Origin: Salinirussus salinus
Lineage (GTDB): Archaea; Halobacteriota; Halobacteria; Halobacteriales; Haloarculaceae
Assembly: GCF_009831455.1 (NCBI RefSeq)
Contig: NZ_WOWO01000001.1
Coordinates: 558,001-622,000, forward strand
Length of the DNA stretch: 64,000 bases
Direction: 5' to 3'
Positions 41,097-49,768 of the stretch are shown in pieces. The first letter of the stretch is position 1. Every line of letters starts with the position of its first letter. The notes beneath the pieces were generated by a model. The model was not told the DNA's origin. It was given only the letters and a program-made list of their open reading frames with translations, and did no database searches. Both the position numbers and the translations under genes were made by a program.

Positions 41097-42170
41097 CTAC
41101 CGGTACCCGAGGTCGGCGAGCCGTTCGTTCACCTCGTCGGCGGAGCCGTCCGGCGGGTCCCTCCCGGTGCTCTCGCCGGCGACCGCCTCGGGCAGGCCCG
41201 GGTCGGGGTCGCGCTCGCCGGTGCCCCGGCGGCTGACCCAGGGGACCTTCCGCAGCGCGGGGACGGGGACGCCCGGCGGGTGCGACCAGACGCCCCACTC
41301 GCCGGCGGCGTTGCCGTGGTCGCTCGTGAGCGCGACCCGGGCCGTCGTGCCCTCCAGGAGGCGGGCGACGTCGTCGAGCACCCACCGGAGGTTGTCCCGG
41401 TAGGCCGCCCAGAACTCCCCCCTGTCGAGTTCGCCGTCCCGGAGCCGGGTCCAGGGGTCCTTGATCCCGTCGGTCTCGGCCTCCGAGAGCCGCTCCAGCT
41501 CCGCCAGTTCCTCCGCGGAGAGGTCGGTCAGCGCCGCCGTCTCCGCCGCCTGGCTCCCGCCGTCGCCGCCCTCCTCCGAACCGCGTACCTGCCCCCACGC
41601 CTCGATGTCGGCGGTGCCGAGAAACCACTCCGGCCGGGACCGGAACGGGGCGTGCGGTTGCATGTAGTGGACGAGCACCCGGTCGACTCCCAGCTCGTCG
41701 CGCCGGTTCCAGACCGCGAGCGCGGCGTCTGTCAGCGGCTCCGGCGGGATCGTCGAGATCTCGCCGTCCACCCACTCCTCGCGCCAGGCCTCGTACAGGA
41801 GGCCCCAGTCGCCGGGGGAAAGCGGCAGCGTCTCCCCGGAGGTGACGAGCACGTGCTCGGCCGACTGCGCCGAGAAGGGGTTGCCCGTGACGTAGGCGGT
41901 GCGGGCCATCTCCTCGCGGTGGGTCGACCCGAAGGTCTCGTCCATCCACTCGGCGGACTGGGAGCCGACCGACCAGACCGACTCGACGCCACCATCCGGA
42001 ACGGCCCGGTGCTCGCCGGCTACCTCACGCATCAGGTCCACGCGGCAGCCGTCGAGCACACAGCAGATGTCCCACTCCCGCTCCCAGACCGATTCGCCCG
42101 GGCACAGCCGCGAGACGACCTGACCCAGGCGGCTGGTGACGACCCGGCCGAGCAGTCCCCGTCCACTCAT
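41097..42170 (-). CDS. alkaline-phosphatase/sulfatase superfamily protein
   Basis: This 357-residue protein has the sulfatase-like core: CCVLDGCRVDLMREV near the N-terminus with a metal-binding Asp, FLVTSGETLPLSPGDW-type central segments, VLVHYMQPHAPF, and the late metal ligands in VALTSDHGNAAGEWGVWSHPPGVPVPALRKVPWV. The formyl-Gly Cys/Ser motif (C/S-x-P-x-R) is not obvious, so it may be a phosphodiesterase or phosphatase rather than a sulfatase. It ends NERLADLGYR, the L-x-x-LGY tail seen in many sulfatases. The start is the ATG at 42170. Confidence 0.78.
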   Translation of the reverse strand: MSGRGLLGRVVTSRLGQVVSRLCPGESVWEREWDICCVLDGCRVDLMREVAGEHRAVPDGGVESVWSVGSQSAEWMDETFGSTHREEMARTAYVTGNPFSAQSAEHVLVTSGETLPLSPGDWGLLYEAWREEWVDGEISTIPPEPLTDAALAVWNRRDELGVDRVLVHYMQPHAPFRSRPEWFLGTADIEAWGQVRGSEEGGDGGSQAAETAALTDLSAEELAELERLSEAETDGIKDPWTRLRDGELDRGEFWAAYRDNLRWVLDDVARLLEGTTARVALTSDHGNAAGEWGVWSHPPGVPVPALRKVPWVSRRGTGERDPDPGLPEAVAGESTGRDPPDGSADEVNERLADLGYR

Positions 42171-42322
42171 TCGCGTTCGGTGGGACGCACTCGACACATA
42201 TCAATCCCGACGACCTGGCGGTTTCCCGTCGACTGTCTCACCCGCGACCGCAAAGCGACGGGCCCGGTACCGCCCGGACCAGGAACGCAACCCATAGAGC
42301 CTTGGGCGCCCTACCTGTGACC

Positions 42323-42880
42323 ATGCAACTGGACGCCCGCCACCGAGTCCGGGAGCTGACGGCGGCGCTCACCGTCGTCTCGCTCGCGCTGGTCTTCGGC
42401 GCGGTCCGCGGGGTCATCCCCGCCGGAGCGCTCCCGCGGGTCGACGCCGTCGTCGCCGCGGCGCCACACGTCAACGTCCTCGTCAGCCTCACCGCGCTGG
42501 GAACCATCGCCTACGGCGTCCGCGCCATCCGCCGAGGGCGGGTCGCGGCCCACCGCCGTGCGATGGTGGCCACGACGGTCCTCTTTCTGGCCTTTCTCGG
42601 GCTCTACCTCTACCGGATCGTCCTCGCCGGCACCAAACCCTTCCCCGGGCCGGAGGCCGTCTACCAGTTCGTCTACCTGCCGGTGCTCGGAGTCCACATG
42701 CTGCTCGCCGTCGTCTCGATCCCCCTGGTCTACTACGTACTCCTGGTCGCGACGACGCGCCCGGTCGCCGCCATCCGGGAGTCGCCCCACCCCCGGGTCG
42801 GTCGCGTGGCCGCGTCGCTGTGGTTCGTCTCCTTCGCGCTCGGAGTCGTCGTCTACGTGCTGCTGTACGTGGTCTACTGA
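42323..42880 (+). CDS. DUF420 family membrane protein (second copy)
   Basis: This 185-residue protein has about five membrane helices. It contains the DUF420 landmarks HVNVLVSLTALGTIAYGVRAIRRGRVAAHRRAM and LYLPVLGVHMLLAVVSIPLVYYVLL, and ends FVSFALGVVVYVLLYVVY. Histidines occupy the same positions as in the copy at 8960-9592, but the sequences are well diverged, so this is an old paralogue. It stands alone here, unlike the first copy. ATG 42323 follows an in-frame GTG seven codons earlier that lacks homology. Confidence 0.85.
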   Translation: MQLDARHRVRELTAALTVVSLALVFGAVRGVIPAGALPRVDAVVAAAPHVNVLVSLTALGTIAYGVRAIRRGRVAAHRRAMVATTVLFLAFLGLYLYRIVLAGTKPFPGPEAVYQFVYLPVLGVHMLLAVVSIPLVYYVLLVATTRPVAAIRESPHPRVGRVAASLWFVSFALGVVVYVLLYVVY

Positions 42881-42958
42881 GGAGCGCGACAGTCCGGCAG
42901 GCACGCCGCGGGTCGCATCCTGGCGGGGGCTTATTCCGCTGGCGTCCGGAGTAGGGGT

Positions 42959-44173
42959 GTGCCCGTCGACCGCTCGCACTTTCGCGCGCTCTGCCGGTCG
43001 CGGCCGCGCGCGGACCTCGTGGCGTTCGTGGCCGCCCTCGAGGAGGCCCGCGGCCGGCGAGTCGACCGGCTGGGCGACGGCCGCCTGCGCGTCCACGCCC
43101 CCGCCGGCCTCCGCGAGGTCGCCGTCCGTTTGCCCGGCGAGTACGGCGCCGACGGCCGCGATGGGAAGGACGCGGTCGTACTCGGAGTGCTCGACACGGA
43201 CGACCCGCGGGTCCGGGACCTGGACGACCTCCACCGGGAGCTGTGCTACGCCGTCGACCGGCCCGACGCCCGCCGGCTGGTCGCAACCCACCTCGACCGC
43301 GACCCGGGGACGCTTCCGGACCCGACGCCACCCCGCGACCGGGACGCGGCCGACCGCCGGCTTCCGTCGCCCGGCTGGCCGGGAGTCCGGTCGGGTGTCG
43401 CGCTCGCGGTACTCGGGGTCTGTGTACTCGTCGCCGGGGTCGCGGCCGCCGTCGGCGTTCCCGGGGTACTGGGCTCGCCCGCCGCGGACGCCAGTTCAGA
43501 CCCGGTGGAGCCGGTCGGGGTGGACGGGAGCCGGCTCACACCGGTCCCCGGCGGCGGGGCCGCGCAGGCGCCGGCCGACGACTACCCCTCCGGGATTTCG
43601 GCGGACGGGGCGGTGGACCCGCGCGTGGTCTCGCGGGTCCACCGCGTCACCCTCGACGACCGCTCCTATACCGCCCGGCTGCGCTACCGGGAGTACGAGA
43701 ACGGGACCCTCGCGGGCCGGTACACCGAGCGGATCCGGGTGGAAAACGAGAGCCACTACGCGAGCCGGGTCACGTCGACCGGAACCCTGGAGGGCTCGCC
43801 GATGCGCATCGCCACTGCCGACACCTACGCCGACGGCTCGAGACAGTACGTCCGGGCCAACGGCGACCGGTGGTCCCTGACCGTCCGTGACGGCGACCCA
43901 TTCCTGCCGCGGGTCCGCAACTACCTGGCCTGGAAGTTCTCGGTGAACGACACGGCGGTCGAGCGAACGCCGGCCGGCGTCCGGGTGCGCTTCGCCGGCG
44001 AGGCGTACGGGACGGACGCACCCGTCACCGGGAGCGCGGTGGTCACCGACGGGGGGGTGGTCCGGTCGCTACGCAGGAGCTACAGGCTGGAGAGCGGAAC
44101 CCGCGTGGTCGTCACCCTCAACACGACGAACGTGGACGAGACGACCGTCGAGAAACCGGCGTGGGTGTCCTGA
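42959..44173 (+). CDS. haloarchaeal single-span protein with exported C-terminal domain, function unknown
   Basis: This 404-residue protein was not recognised. Residues 1-135 are cytoplasmic, Arg/Asp-rich and predicted alpha/beta. One membrane helix (about 148-172, VALAVLGVCVLVAGVAAAVGV) follows. Residues about 210-404 are an exported beta-rich domain with repeated strand patterns such as YTARLRYREYENGTLAGRYTERIRVENESHYASRV. That pattern resembles the LolA-like or DUF7537-type secreted domains of haloarchaea, only loosely. The start is GTG. A gap of 78 bp separates it from the DUF420 gene; they may be co-transcribed. It is convergent with purF. Confidence 0.65.
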   Translation: MPVDRSHFRALCRSRPRADLVAFVAALEEARGRRVDRLGDGRLRVHAPAGLREVAVRLPGEYGADGRDGKDAVVLGVLDTDDPRVRDLDDLHRELCYAVDRPDARRLVATHLDRDPGTLPDPTPPRDRDAADRRLPSPGWPGVRSGVALAVLGVCVLVAGVAAAVGVPGVLGSPAADASSDPVEPVGVDGSRLTPVPGGGAAQAPADDYPSGISADGAVDPRVVSRVHRVTLDDRSYTARLRYREYENGTLAGRYTERIRVENESHYASRVTSTGTLEGSPMRIATADTYADGSRQYVRANGDRWSLTVRDGDPFLPRVRNYLAWKFSVNDTAVERTPAGVRVRFAGEAYGTDAPVTGSAVVTDGGVVRSLRRSYRLESGTRVVVTLNTTNVDETTVEKPAWVS

Positions 44174-44196
44174 CCCCGAGCGGAGCCTCGGGGCGG

Positions 44197-45633
44197 TCAG
44201 TCGTCCGCGCTCGCGGGTTCGCTGCCCGGACGCTCGATTTCGCGGTCCCGTTTCTCGCCCTCGATGTCGTAGGGATACGCGCCGGTGACACAGCCGAGGC
44301 AGAGGTCCTCCCGGTCGGAGTCGAGCGCTTCCGTGACCGCCTCCACGGGGAGGTAGGAAAGCGAGTCGGCGCCGATCCGCTCGCCGATCTCCTCGACGGA
44401 CCTGCCGGCCGCGATGAGTTCCTCACGGCTGGCCATGTCGATCCCCAGATAGCAGGGGGCGACGATCGGCGGCGAGCCGATCCGGAGGTGGACCTCCTCG
44501 GCCCCGGCCTCCCGGAGAAGCTCGATGAGCTGTGTGGAGGTGGTCCCGCGGACGACCGAGTCGTCGATGAGCGTGACGGTCCGGCCCTCGACGGTGTCGC
44601 GGATGGGGTTGAGCTTCAGCCTGACCGCGCGCTCGCGCTCGTCCTGGGTGGGCATGATGAACGTCCGGCCGACGTAGCGGTTTTTCATCAGCCCCTCGGC
44701 GAACTCGGTGTCGGCGCCGTCCTCGCCCGCAGCTTCGGCGTAGCCCGAGGCGAAGGAGCGCCCGGAGTCCGGCACCGGCATCACGACGTCGGTCTCGATG
44801 CCGGACTCCGCCCAGAGCTGTCGGCCGAGTTCGCGGCGCACCTCGTAGACGAGGTCGCCGTCCATCTGCGAGTCCGGCCGGGCGAAGTAGACGTGTTCGA
44901 AAAAGCAGTGCGCGGAGTGCTCGCGGTCGAACAGCTGGTAGCTGTCGAACCCGGAGCCGTCGGGGTGAAGCACGACCAGCTCCCCGGGTTCCACGTCCCG
45001 AACGAGGTCGCCGTCGAGCGTGTCGATGGCCGCCGACTCCGAGGCGATGACGTAGCCGTCCTCGAGTTCGCCCAGACAGAGCGGGCGGTTGCCCTGCGGG
45101 TCCCGAACGCCGAGGACGGTCTCATCGTGCATGATCGTCAGCGAGTAGGAGCCGTGCAGGCGCCCCATCGTCGACTTGACCGCCCGCACCAGGTCCTGCT
45201 CCAGGAGGTTGCGGGCGAGCTCGTGGGCGATCACTTCGGTGTCGCCGTCGGAGGTGAATGCGTGGCCCAGCGTGGCGAGCTCCTCGCGCAGCGAGTCCGT
45301 GTTGACGAGGTTGCCGTTGTGCGCCAGCCCGAGCGAGCCGCTCTTGAACGAGACCGAGAAGGGCTGGGCACAGCTGGCGCCCAGGCCGCCCTCCGTCGGG
45401 TAGCGGACGTGACCGATCCCGTTCGTTCCCTTGAGCGCGTCGATGTCCTCGGGGTCGAAGACGTCGCCCACCAGGCCCGTCTCGACGTGGTCGTGTTGCT
45501 GGAAGCCGTCGTGGGTGACGACCCCGGCGGCCTCCTGGCCGCGGTGCTGGAGGGCGTACAGCGAGTAATAGAGGGGGCGGGCGGCGTCGCGGTCGGCCAG
45601 GGAGATGCCGACCACGCCGCACTTCTCGTGCAT
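44197..45633 (-). CDS. purF: amidophosphoribosyltransferase
   Basis: PurF makes 5-phosphoribosylamine from PRPP and glutamine, the first step of purine synthesis. The 478-residue sequence starts [12 protein letters not shown]. Cys5 is the glutaminase nucleophile, exposed after a very short leader is removed. AIGHVRYPTEG-like GHVRYPTEGG and GLAHNGNLVN belong to the Ntn domain. The phosphoribosyltransferase motif is VTLIDDSVVRGTTSTQ. The ATG at 45633 shares a base with the stop of rpl37e (TAATG), and the conserved order LSm-L37e-PurF confirms the start. It is intact. Confidence 0.95.
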   Translation of the reverse strand: MHEKCGVVGISLADRDAARPLYYSLYALQHRGQEAAGVVTHDGFQQHDHVETGLVGDVFDPEDIDALKGTNGIGHVRYPTEGGLGASCAQPFSVSFKSGSLGLAHNGNLVNTDSLREELATLGHAFTSDGDTEVIAHELARNLLEQDLVRAVKSTMGRLHGSYSLTIMHDETVLGVRDPQGNRPLCLGELEDGYVIASESAAIDTLDGDLVRDVEPGELVVLHPDGSGFDSYQLFDREHSAHCFFEHVYFARPDSQMDGDLVYEVRRELGRQLWAESGIETDVVMPVPDSGRSFASGYAEAAGEDGADTEFAEGLMKNRYVGRTFIMPTQDERERAVRLKLNPIRDTVEGRTVTLIDDSVVRGTTSTQLIELLREAGAEEVHLRIGSPPIVAPCYLGIDMASREELIAAGRSVEEIGERIGADSLSYLPVEAVTEALDSDREDLCLGCVTGAYPYDIEGEKRDREIERPGSEPASADD

Positions 45634-45800
45634 TACTCTTTGCTCTGCCACGCGTAGCCGCGCCGCTTCGCCGACTTGCCGAAGCCACACGACGAACAGA
45701 CTCCCTTCTTGCTGTGGTAGGATTTCTCGCCACACCGTCGACACTTGACGTGTGTGGTGACGTTCTTCTTGCCCTGGCTCGGAGTGCCTGCGCCAGTCAT
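45633..45800 (-). CDS. rpl37e: 50S ribosomal protein L37e
   Basis: This 55-residue basic zinc-ribbon ribosomal protein reads [20 protein letters not shown] and then [20 protein letters not shown]. Zinc ligands are Cys20, Cys23, Cys35 and Cys38. It ends [10 protein letters not shown]. It is shorter than common gene-length cutoffs and easily missed. Both ends overlap neighbours: ATGA with the LSm gene upstream and TAATG with purF downstream. The archaeal LSm-L37e pairing is well known. Confidence 0.96.
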   Translation of the reverse strand: MTGAGTPSQGKKNVTTHVKCRRCGEKSYHSKKGVCSSCGFGKSAKRRGYAWQSKE

Positions 45801-45991
45801 GGGTTGATGGAAACGACGTTGTCGCCGCGTATAATCGTTGTGTTGTCCCCGTCCTCGACGACGAGGTTCATGTGCTGGTCGTACCCCGAGAGGACCCCCT
45901 CGTACACCTCGCCGCCCTTCAGGTGGACGGTCACTGCCCCCCCGACCGACGCCTCCAGCACGTCCAGCGGCCGACTCCCGTTCTCGGTCAT
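45797..45991 (-). CDS. archaeal LSm (Sm-like) RNA-binding protein
   Basis: This 64-residue Sm-fold protein has Sm1 [40 protein letters not shown] and the Sm2 motif [12 protein letters not shown]. Haloarchaeal LSm proteins are minimal like this one. They form heptameric rings that bind U-rich RNA and influence RNA metabolism. Its stop overlaps the L37e start (ATGA), making it the first gene of the LSm-L37e-PurF operon. The M42 peptidase gene lies 99 bp further along on the same strand's upstream side. Confidence 0.93.
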   Translation of the reverse strand: MTENGSRPLDVLEASVGGAVTVHLKGGEVYEGVLSGYDQHMNLVVEDGDNTTIIRGDNVVSINP

Positions 45992-46090
45992 GCGTCTACA
46001 GGGCGCCGGTTCACACTTGAACGTACCGGCTCGGGCTGTGCGGGCCGCCCACGGGGGGCGTCGGGCTCGGGCGCGAGCCGGGCAGCAGGC

Positions 46091-47143
46091 TCAGAGCTCG
46101 ACCCCGAACTCCCCCTCCGCCCGGGCCGCGAAGGCCGCAAGCAGGTCCGCGGTCCGGTCCAGGTCCGCGAGGTCGAGCACCTCCACCGGCGTGTGCATGT
46201 AGCGGTTGGGCACCCCCAGATTCAGCGACGGGATCCCGCCCCGCGAGGTGTAGAAGGCGTCGGCGTCGGTGCCGGTCCGCGAGCCCGCGGCCGACAGCTG
46301 GACGTCGATCTCTTCGGCCTCGGCGGCCTCCCTGACGGCCGCCACGACTGCGGGGTGATTGGCGGCCCCGCGGCCGACGACCGGCCCCTCGCCGAGCTCG
46401 ACCCCGCTGCCCTTGTCGGCGGGCGCGCCGGGGGTGTCGGTGGCGTGGGTGACGTCGGTCGCCACGACGGCGTCGGGCGCGAGGTCGAACCCGACCATCT
46501 TCGCGCCCTGCAGCCCGAGTTCCTCCTGCACCGTCGAGACTGCGTAGACCGTCGCGTCCGGGTCCTGCCGTGCGGCACGGCGCAGCCCCTCGGCGGCCGC
46601 CCACGTCCCGACCCGGTTGTCGAGCCCGCGGGCCGCGACCCGGCCGTTCTCCAGGTCGGCGACGGTCTGGCGGAAAGTGACGGGGTCCCCGCGCTCGACC
46701 AGCTCCTCGGCCTCCTCGGCGTCGGTCGCGCCGACGTCGACGTACTGTTCGCCGATATCGTCGACGGACTCGTCCTCGGGGTCCCGGAGGTGGATCGCGG
46801 TCTGGCCGACGACGCCGGCCACGGGGCCGCCCTCGGCGTGGACCTGGACGTGCTGGCCCTTCGTGACGGTGCGGTCCGAGCCCCCGACCGCGGTCAGCTT
46901 GAGCATGCCGTCCTCGGTGACGTCGCGGACGAGAAAGCCGATCTCGTCGCCGTGACCCGCCAGCGCTACCTCGGTGTCGCCGCCCTCCAGCACCGCGACG
47001 GCGTTGCCGTAGTCGTCGGTCCGGACCTCGTCGGCGAAGCTCTCGACGTAGTCGACCCAGACCCGCTGGCCGGCGGTCTCGAAGCCGGACGGGGTAGCGG
47101 TGTCGAGCAGGTCCTCCAGGAACGCGCGTCGTCGCTGGTCCAT
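46091..47143 (-). CDS. M42 family aminopeptidase (TET-like) / glucanase-like
   Basis: This 350-residue di-metal peptidase has the first metal His in VALAGHGDEIGFLV, the bridging Asp in ARGLDNRVGTWAAAEGL, the catalytic Glu pair in STVQEELGLQGAK, Asp in VVATDVTHATDTPG, and the last His in VPNRYMHTPVEV. Residues about 75-165 are an inserted PDZ-like/beta-barrel domain. M42 enzymes form dodecameric TET particles that trim peptides released by proteasomes. The ATG at 47143 (MDQRRRAFLEDLLDTATPSGFE) is the family start. It was formerly called cellulase or CelM, which is misleading. Confidence 0.9.
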   Translation of the reverse strand: MDQRRRAFLEDLLDTATPSGFETAGQRVWVDYVESFADEVRTDDYGNAVAVLEGGDTEVALAGHGDEIGFLVRDVTEDGMLKLTAVGGSDRTVTKGQHVQVHAEGGPVAGVVGQTAIHLRDPEDESVDDIGEQYVDVGATDAEEAEELVERGDPVTFRQTVADLENGRVAARGLDNRVGTWAAAEGLRRAARQDPDATVYAVSTVQEELGLQGAKMVGFDLAPDAVVATDVTHATDTPGAPADKGSGVELGEGPVVGRGAANHPAVVAAVREAAEAEEIDVQLSAAGSRTGTDADAFYTSRGGIPSLNLGVPNRYMHTPVEVLDLADLDRTADLLAAFAARAEGEFGVEL

Positions 47144-47255
47144 GGCCCGGGTTGGGCGGCCCGGGACTTCAACGGCCCGGACCGCCCGACTGACCGCAGG
47201 TCCGCGTGCCCGCACGTGTCAGCACAACTAAGGCCCGCCCCGACGAAGGCGGGGT

Positions 47256-47534
47256 ATGGCGAAGTTCACGCTACTCGAAATCCACCTGGAAGACGCGACG
47301 TTCACGGCAAACGCCCCCTACAGCGGAGCGAGCGAGGAGGAAGCCACGGAAGAGGGCGACCAGACTGACGAGGACGCCGCGGCGGGCGCCGACGACTCCG
47401 GCGGTCCCGGGAAGGCGCTCGTGGGGCTGCTGGTCGTCGTCGCCATCCTCGCGCTCGCCTACCTCGGGAGCCGCCGGCTCGGCGGCGGCGAGGACGTGCC
47501 GGACGTGGCAGTCGAAGACGAGTTCGAGACGTAG
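47256..47534 (+). CDS. small haloarchaeal C-tail-anchored membrane protein
   Basis: This 92-residue protein has a short beta-like N-terminus (MAKFTLLEIHLEDATFTANAPY), a disordered acidic linker (about residues 25-50), one membrane helix (ALVGLLVVVAILALAYLGS, about 54-72), and an acidic C-tail. It is a conserved haloarchaeal hypothetical protein, and its function is not known to me. It starts 112 bp from the divergent M42 gene and 35 bp before the zincin gene, with which it may be co-transcribed. An anchored adaptor role is possible but unsupported. Confidence 0.75.
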   Translation: MAKFTLLEIHLEDATFTANAPYSGASEEEATEEGDQTDEDAAAGADDSGGPGKALVGLLVVVAILALAYLGSRRLGGGEDVPDVAVEDEFET

Positions 47535-47569
47535 GAAAGACATATCCCCGTCCGCGGGCTGATTCCGGT

Positions 47570-48517
47570 ATGAGTCTCTACCGGAGCGTGCAGGCGGTCA
47601 CCGGCGCCTCCGGCGACGGCCCCATCGACTGGGCGGCCGTCGCCGACGCCGCAAAGGCCGCCACGGACCCGGGCGACGTGGACCTCCCGGCGGCCGAGCG
47701 GGAGGCCTACGCAACCGACGTCCGGGAGGCCCGCGACCGCGTGCGCGAGGTCACCGCTCTCGATTTCGACCTCCCCGACCGGGTCGAGATCCAGCACCGC
47801 CACCACTGGGTCGACGCCAACATCGCCACCTTCGAGCGGCTGATGGCCCCCGTCGAGACCCAGGCACAGTACATCCCTGGGGTCGCCCGCGTGGTCAACA
47901 CCGGCTCGATGGCGTTCGTGCTCTCCTTTCTCTCCCGGAACGTGCTCGGCCAGTACGACCCCCTCCTGCTCGCGGACGGGGACGACCACGCCCTGTACTT
48001 CGTCCGGCCGAACATCCAGCGGGTCGCGGACGACCTGCCCGCCCCCTACGACCGGTTCCGGCGGTGGATCGTCTTCCACGAGGTGGCCCACGCCGCCGAG
48101 TTCGGGGCCGCCCCCTGGCTGCCCGACCACCTCGAGAGCGAGATGACCGAGGCCGTCGAGAAACTCGCCGAGGGGACGCTCGACCGGGACTCGCTGGGCC
48201 GGCTCGACACGACGATGACCGCCGTCGAGGGCTACGCCGAACTCGTGATGGACCGCGCGTTCGACGAGGAGTACGCCGACCTGCGGGACGCGCTGGACGC
48301 CCGCCGGCAGGGGCGGGGCCCGCTCCAGCGGCTCGTCCGCCGGCTGCTCGGCCTGGGGATGAAACGCCGCCAGTACGAGCGGGGCAAGGACTTCTTCGAG
48401 GCGGTCGTCGAGGCCAGCGACATCGAGACCGCCGGCCGGGTGTGGGAGAGCCCGGAGACGCTGCCGACCGACGCGGAACTCGACCACCCCGGCCGGTGGC
48501 TCGCCCGCGTCGCCTGA
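47570..48517 (+). CDS. zincin-like metalloprotease-fold protein (DUF2342 type)
   Basis: This 315-residue helical protein contains the zinc signature FHEVAHAAEF (H-E-x-x-H at about residues 170-174) and a later Glu in TTMTAVEGYAELVMDRAF. These match the DUF2342/zincin_2 group sometimes linked with coenzyme F420 genes. Other landmarks are VETQAQYIPGVARVVNTGSMAFVLSFLSRNVLGQYDPLL and KRRQYERGKDFFEAVVE. There is no signal peptide, so it is intracellular. Its substrate is unknown. It is followed 1 bp later by the MBL-fold gene in the same direction, so the two are probably an operon. Confidence 0.82.
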   Translation: MSLYRSVQAVTGASGDGPIDWAAVADAAKAATDPGDVDLPAAEREAYATDVREARDRVREVTALDFDLPDRVEIQHRHHWVDANIATFERLMAPVETQAQYIPGVARVVNTGSMAFVLSFLSRNVLGQYDPLLLADGDDHALYFVRPNIQRVADDLPAPYDRFRRWIVFHEVAHAAEFGAAPWLPDHLESEMTEAVEKLAEGTLDRDSLGRLDTTMTAVEGYAELVMDRAFDEEYADLRDALDARRQGRGPLQRLVRRLLGLGMKRRQYERGKDFFEAVVEASDIETAGRVWESPETLPTDAELDHPGRWLARVA

Positions 48518-48518
48518 G

Positions 48519-49220
48519 ATGCCGCGCCGACTCGCCGAGGGCGTCTGGCTGCTCGACCTGGGCCTCGTCGAGCCCGTCGACTCCTACGCCTACCTGGTCG
48601 ACGACCCCGCCGACGGGACGGTGACGCTCGTCGACACCGGGCTCTTCCTGAACCGGCCGACACTGGGAGCGGAACTGGCTGCTGCCGGCGAGGGGTACAC
48701 GCCCGCCGACGTCGACCGGGTGCTCGTCACGCACTACGACCTAGACCACGTCGGCGGGCTGCGCGCGTTCGTCGACTCCGGGGTCCCTGTCTACGTCGGT
48801 ACCGCCGACGCCGCCCTCATCGCGGGCGACGCCGACCTGCCCTTGCTGCACCACAAGGGGCTCTTTCACCGGGTGGCCAGGCGGGTCTGGAAGTTCCCCG
48901 ATGTCGAGGTCGTGCCCGTCGAAGACGGGACGGAGGTCGGGGGCTTCCGGGCCTACCACACCCCCGGCCACAACCCCGGCCACACCGTCTACGTCCACGA
49001 GGGGCTCGGGGTAGCCTTCCTCGGGGACCTCGTCTGGGGCGAGGACGGCGCGCTCACCACTCCTATCCGGCTGGACTCCTACGACATGGACGAACTCGCG
49101 GCGAGCGTCCGGGACCTGGCCGCCCGGGCCGGGGAGTTCGAGGTGGCGGCGATGGGCCACGGCGACCCGCTGACCTCCGGCGGGTCGCGCGCACTCGCCG
49201 ACCTGGCCGAGCGGGTGTGA
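48519..49220 (+). CDS. MBL-fold metallo-hydrolase with T-H-Y-D-L-D-H motif
   Basis: This 233-residue protein has the MBL core. The metal motif is VLVTHYDLDHVGGL: the second His of H-x-H-x-D-H is Asp. Later ligands are in AYHTPGHNPGHTVYVHE and AFLGDLVWGEDG. The substitution is shared by a haloarchaeal subgroup and may change the metal (a mono- or iron site). The reaction is unknown. It follows the zincin gene with 1 bp between and precedes the ferredoxin gene by 86 bp. Confidence 0.83.
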   Translation: MPRRLAEGVWLLDLGLVEPVDSYAYLVDDPADGTVTLVDTGLFLNRPTLGAELAAAGEGYTPADVDRVLVTHYDLDHVGGLRAFVDSGVPVYVGTADAALIAGDADLPLLHHKGLFHRVARRVWKFPDVEVVPVEDGTEVGGFRAYHTPGHNPGHTVYVHEGLGVAFLGDLVWGEDGALTTPIRLDSYDMDELAASVRDLAARAGEFEVAAMGHGDPLTSGGSRALADLAERV

Positions 49221-49306
49221 GCCCGCGACAGCGACCGGGCGACCCCCCGGACGCCGCCACAGGACGGTGATAAAGAGTTTTGTCGGGCTCAGTCGTAGCC
49301 GCGGGC

Positions 49307-49636
49307 ATGGCGGAGTACACCGTCGAGTTCGTCGGGACGGGCGAGGTCATCACCGTCTCGGAGAAGGAGACCATCCTCAGCCGCTGCATCGAAGAGGGCA
49401 TCGCCCAGGAGTACTCCTGCCGGGTGGGGATGTGTCTGGCCTGCTCGGCGGAGATCGTCGAGGGGGAGGTCACCCAGCCCGCGGCCCGCGGCCTCACGGA
49501 ACAGGAACGCGAGCGCTACGCCCTGACCTGCATGGCCCGCCCGCAGTCGGACCTGAAACTCGACCGCGGGAAGTACCCGCCGAGCATCGAGGGCGATGTC
49601 GGCGAGAGCGACGCTGCAGCTGCCGCGGACGATTAG
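49307..49636 (+). CDS. [2Fe-2S] plant-type ferredoxin
   Basis: This 109-residue ferredoxin has the four cluster cysteines as CRVGMCLAC (C-x4-C-x2-C) and a distant Cys in YALTCMARPQSD. It lacks the large acidic insertion of the main haloarchaeal ferredoxin, so it is a secondary form. The acidic tail (DVGESDAAAAADD) is a salt adaptation. ATG 49307 gives the usual MAEYTVEFVG; a GTG-type start nine codons earlier is in frame. A role as electron donor to a nearby oxidoreductase is possible; the flavoprotein at 49769 is convergent with it. Confidence 0.9.
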   Translation: MAEYTVEFVGTGEVITVSEKETILSRCIEEGIAQEYSCRVGMCLACSAEIVEGEVTQPAARGLTEQERERYALTCMARPQSDLKLDRGKYPPSIEGDVGESDAAAAADD

Positions 49637-49641
49637 ATACA

Positions 49642-49768
49642 AGCATCCGCGCGCCGCAGGCGCGCGGTTCACTCGCCGCGAGTGAAATGAGCGGCGAGGT
49701 CTTTTTCGCCCACGTTTTTGTGCCGAGCGGTTCGCCGCAGGCGAACCCGAGGCAAAAAAAGGTGGTGG
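49642..49768 (+). repeat. structured intergenic repeat element, copy A
   Basis: The element of about 127 bp fills the gap between convergent ferredoxin and flavoprotein genes. It contains hairpin CGCGCGCC-GCAG-GCGCGCG (49649-49667). TTCACTCGCCGC follows, pairing with a later GCGGCGAG. Then come a TTTTTCGCCCACGTTTTTG tract (49692-49710) and a CGGTTCGCC-GCA-GGCGAACCCG hairpin (about 49728-49748), and it ends in an A-run before GGTGG. The same order of blocks recurs in inverse orientation at 53003-53154. T-runs follow stems on both strands, so it could end transcription from both sides. Confidence 0.75.
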
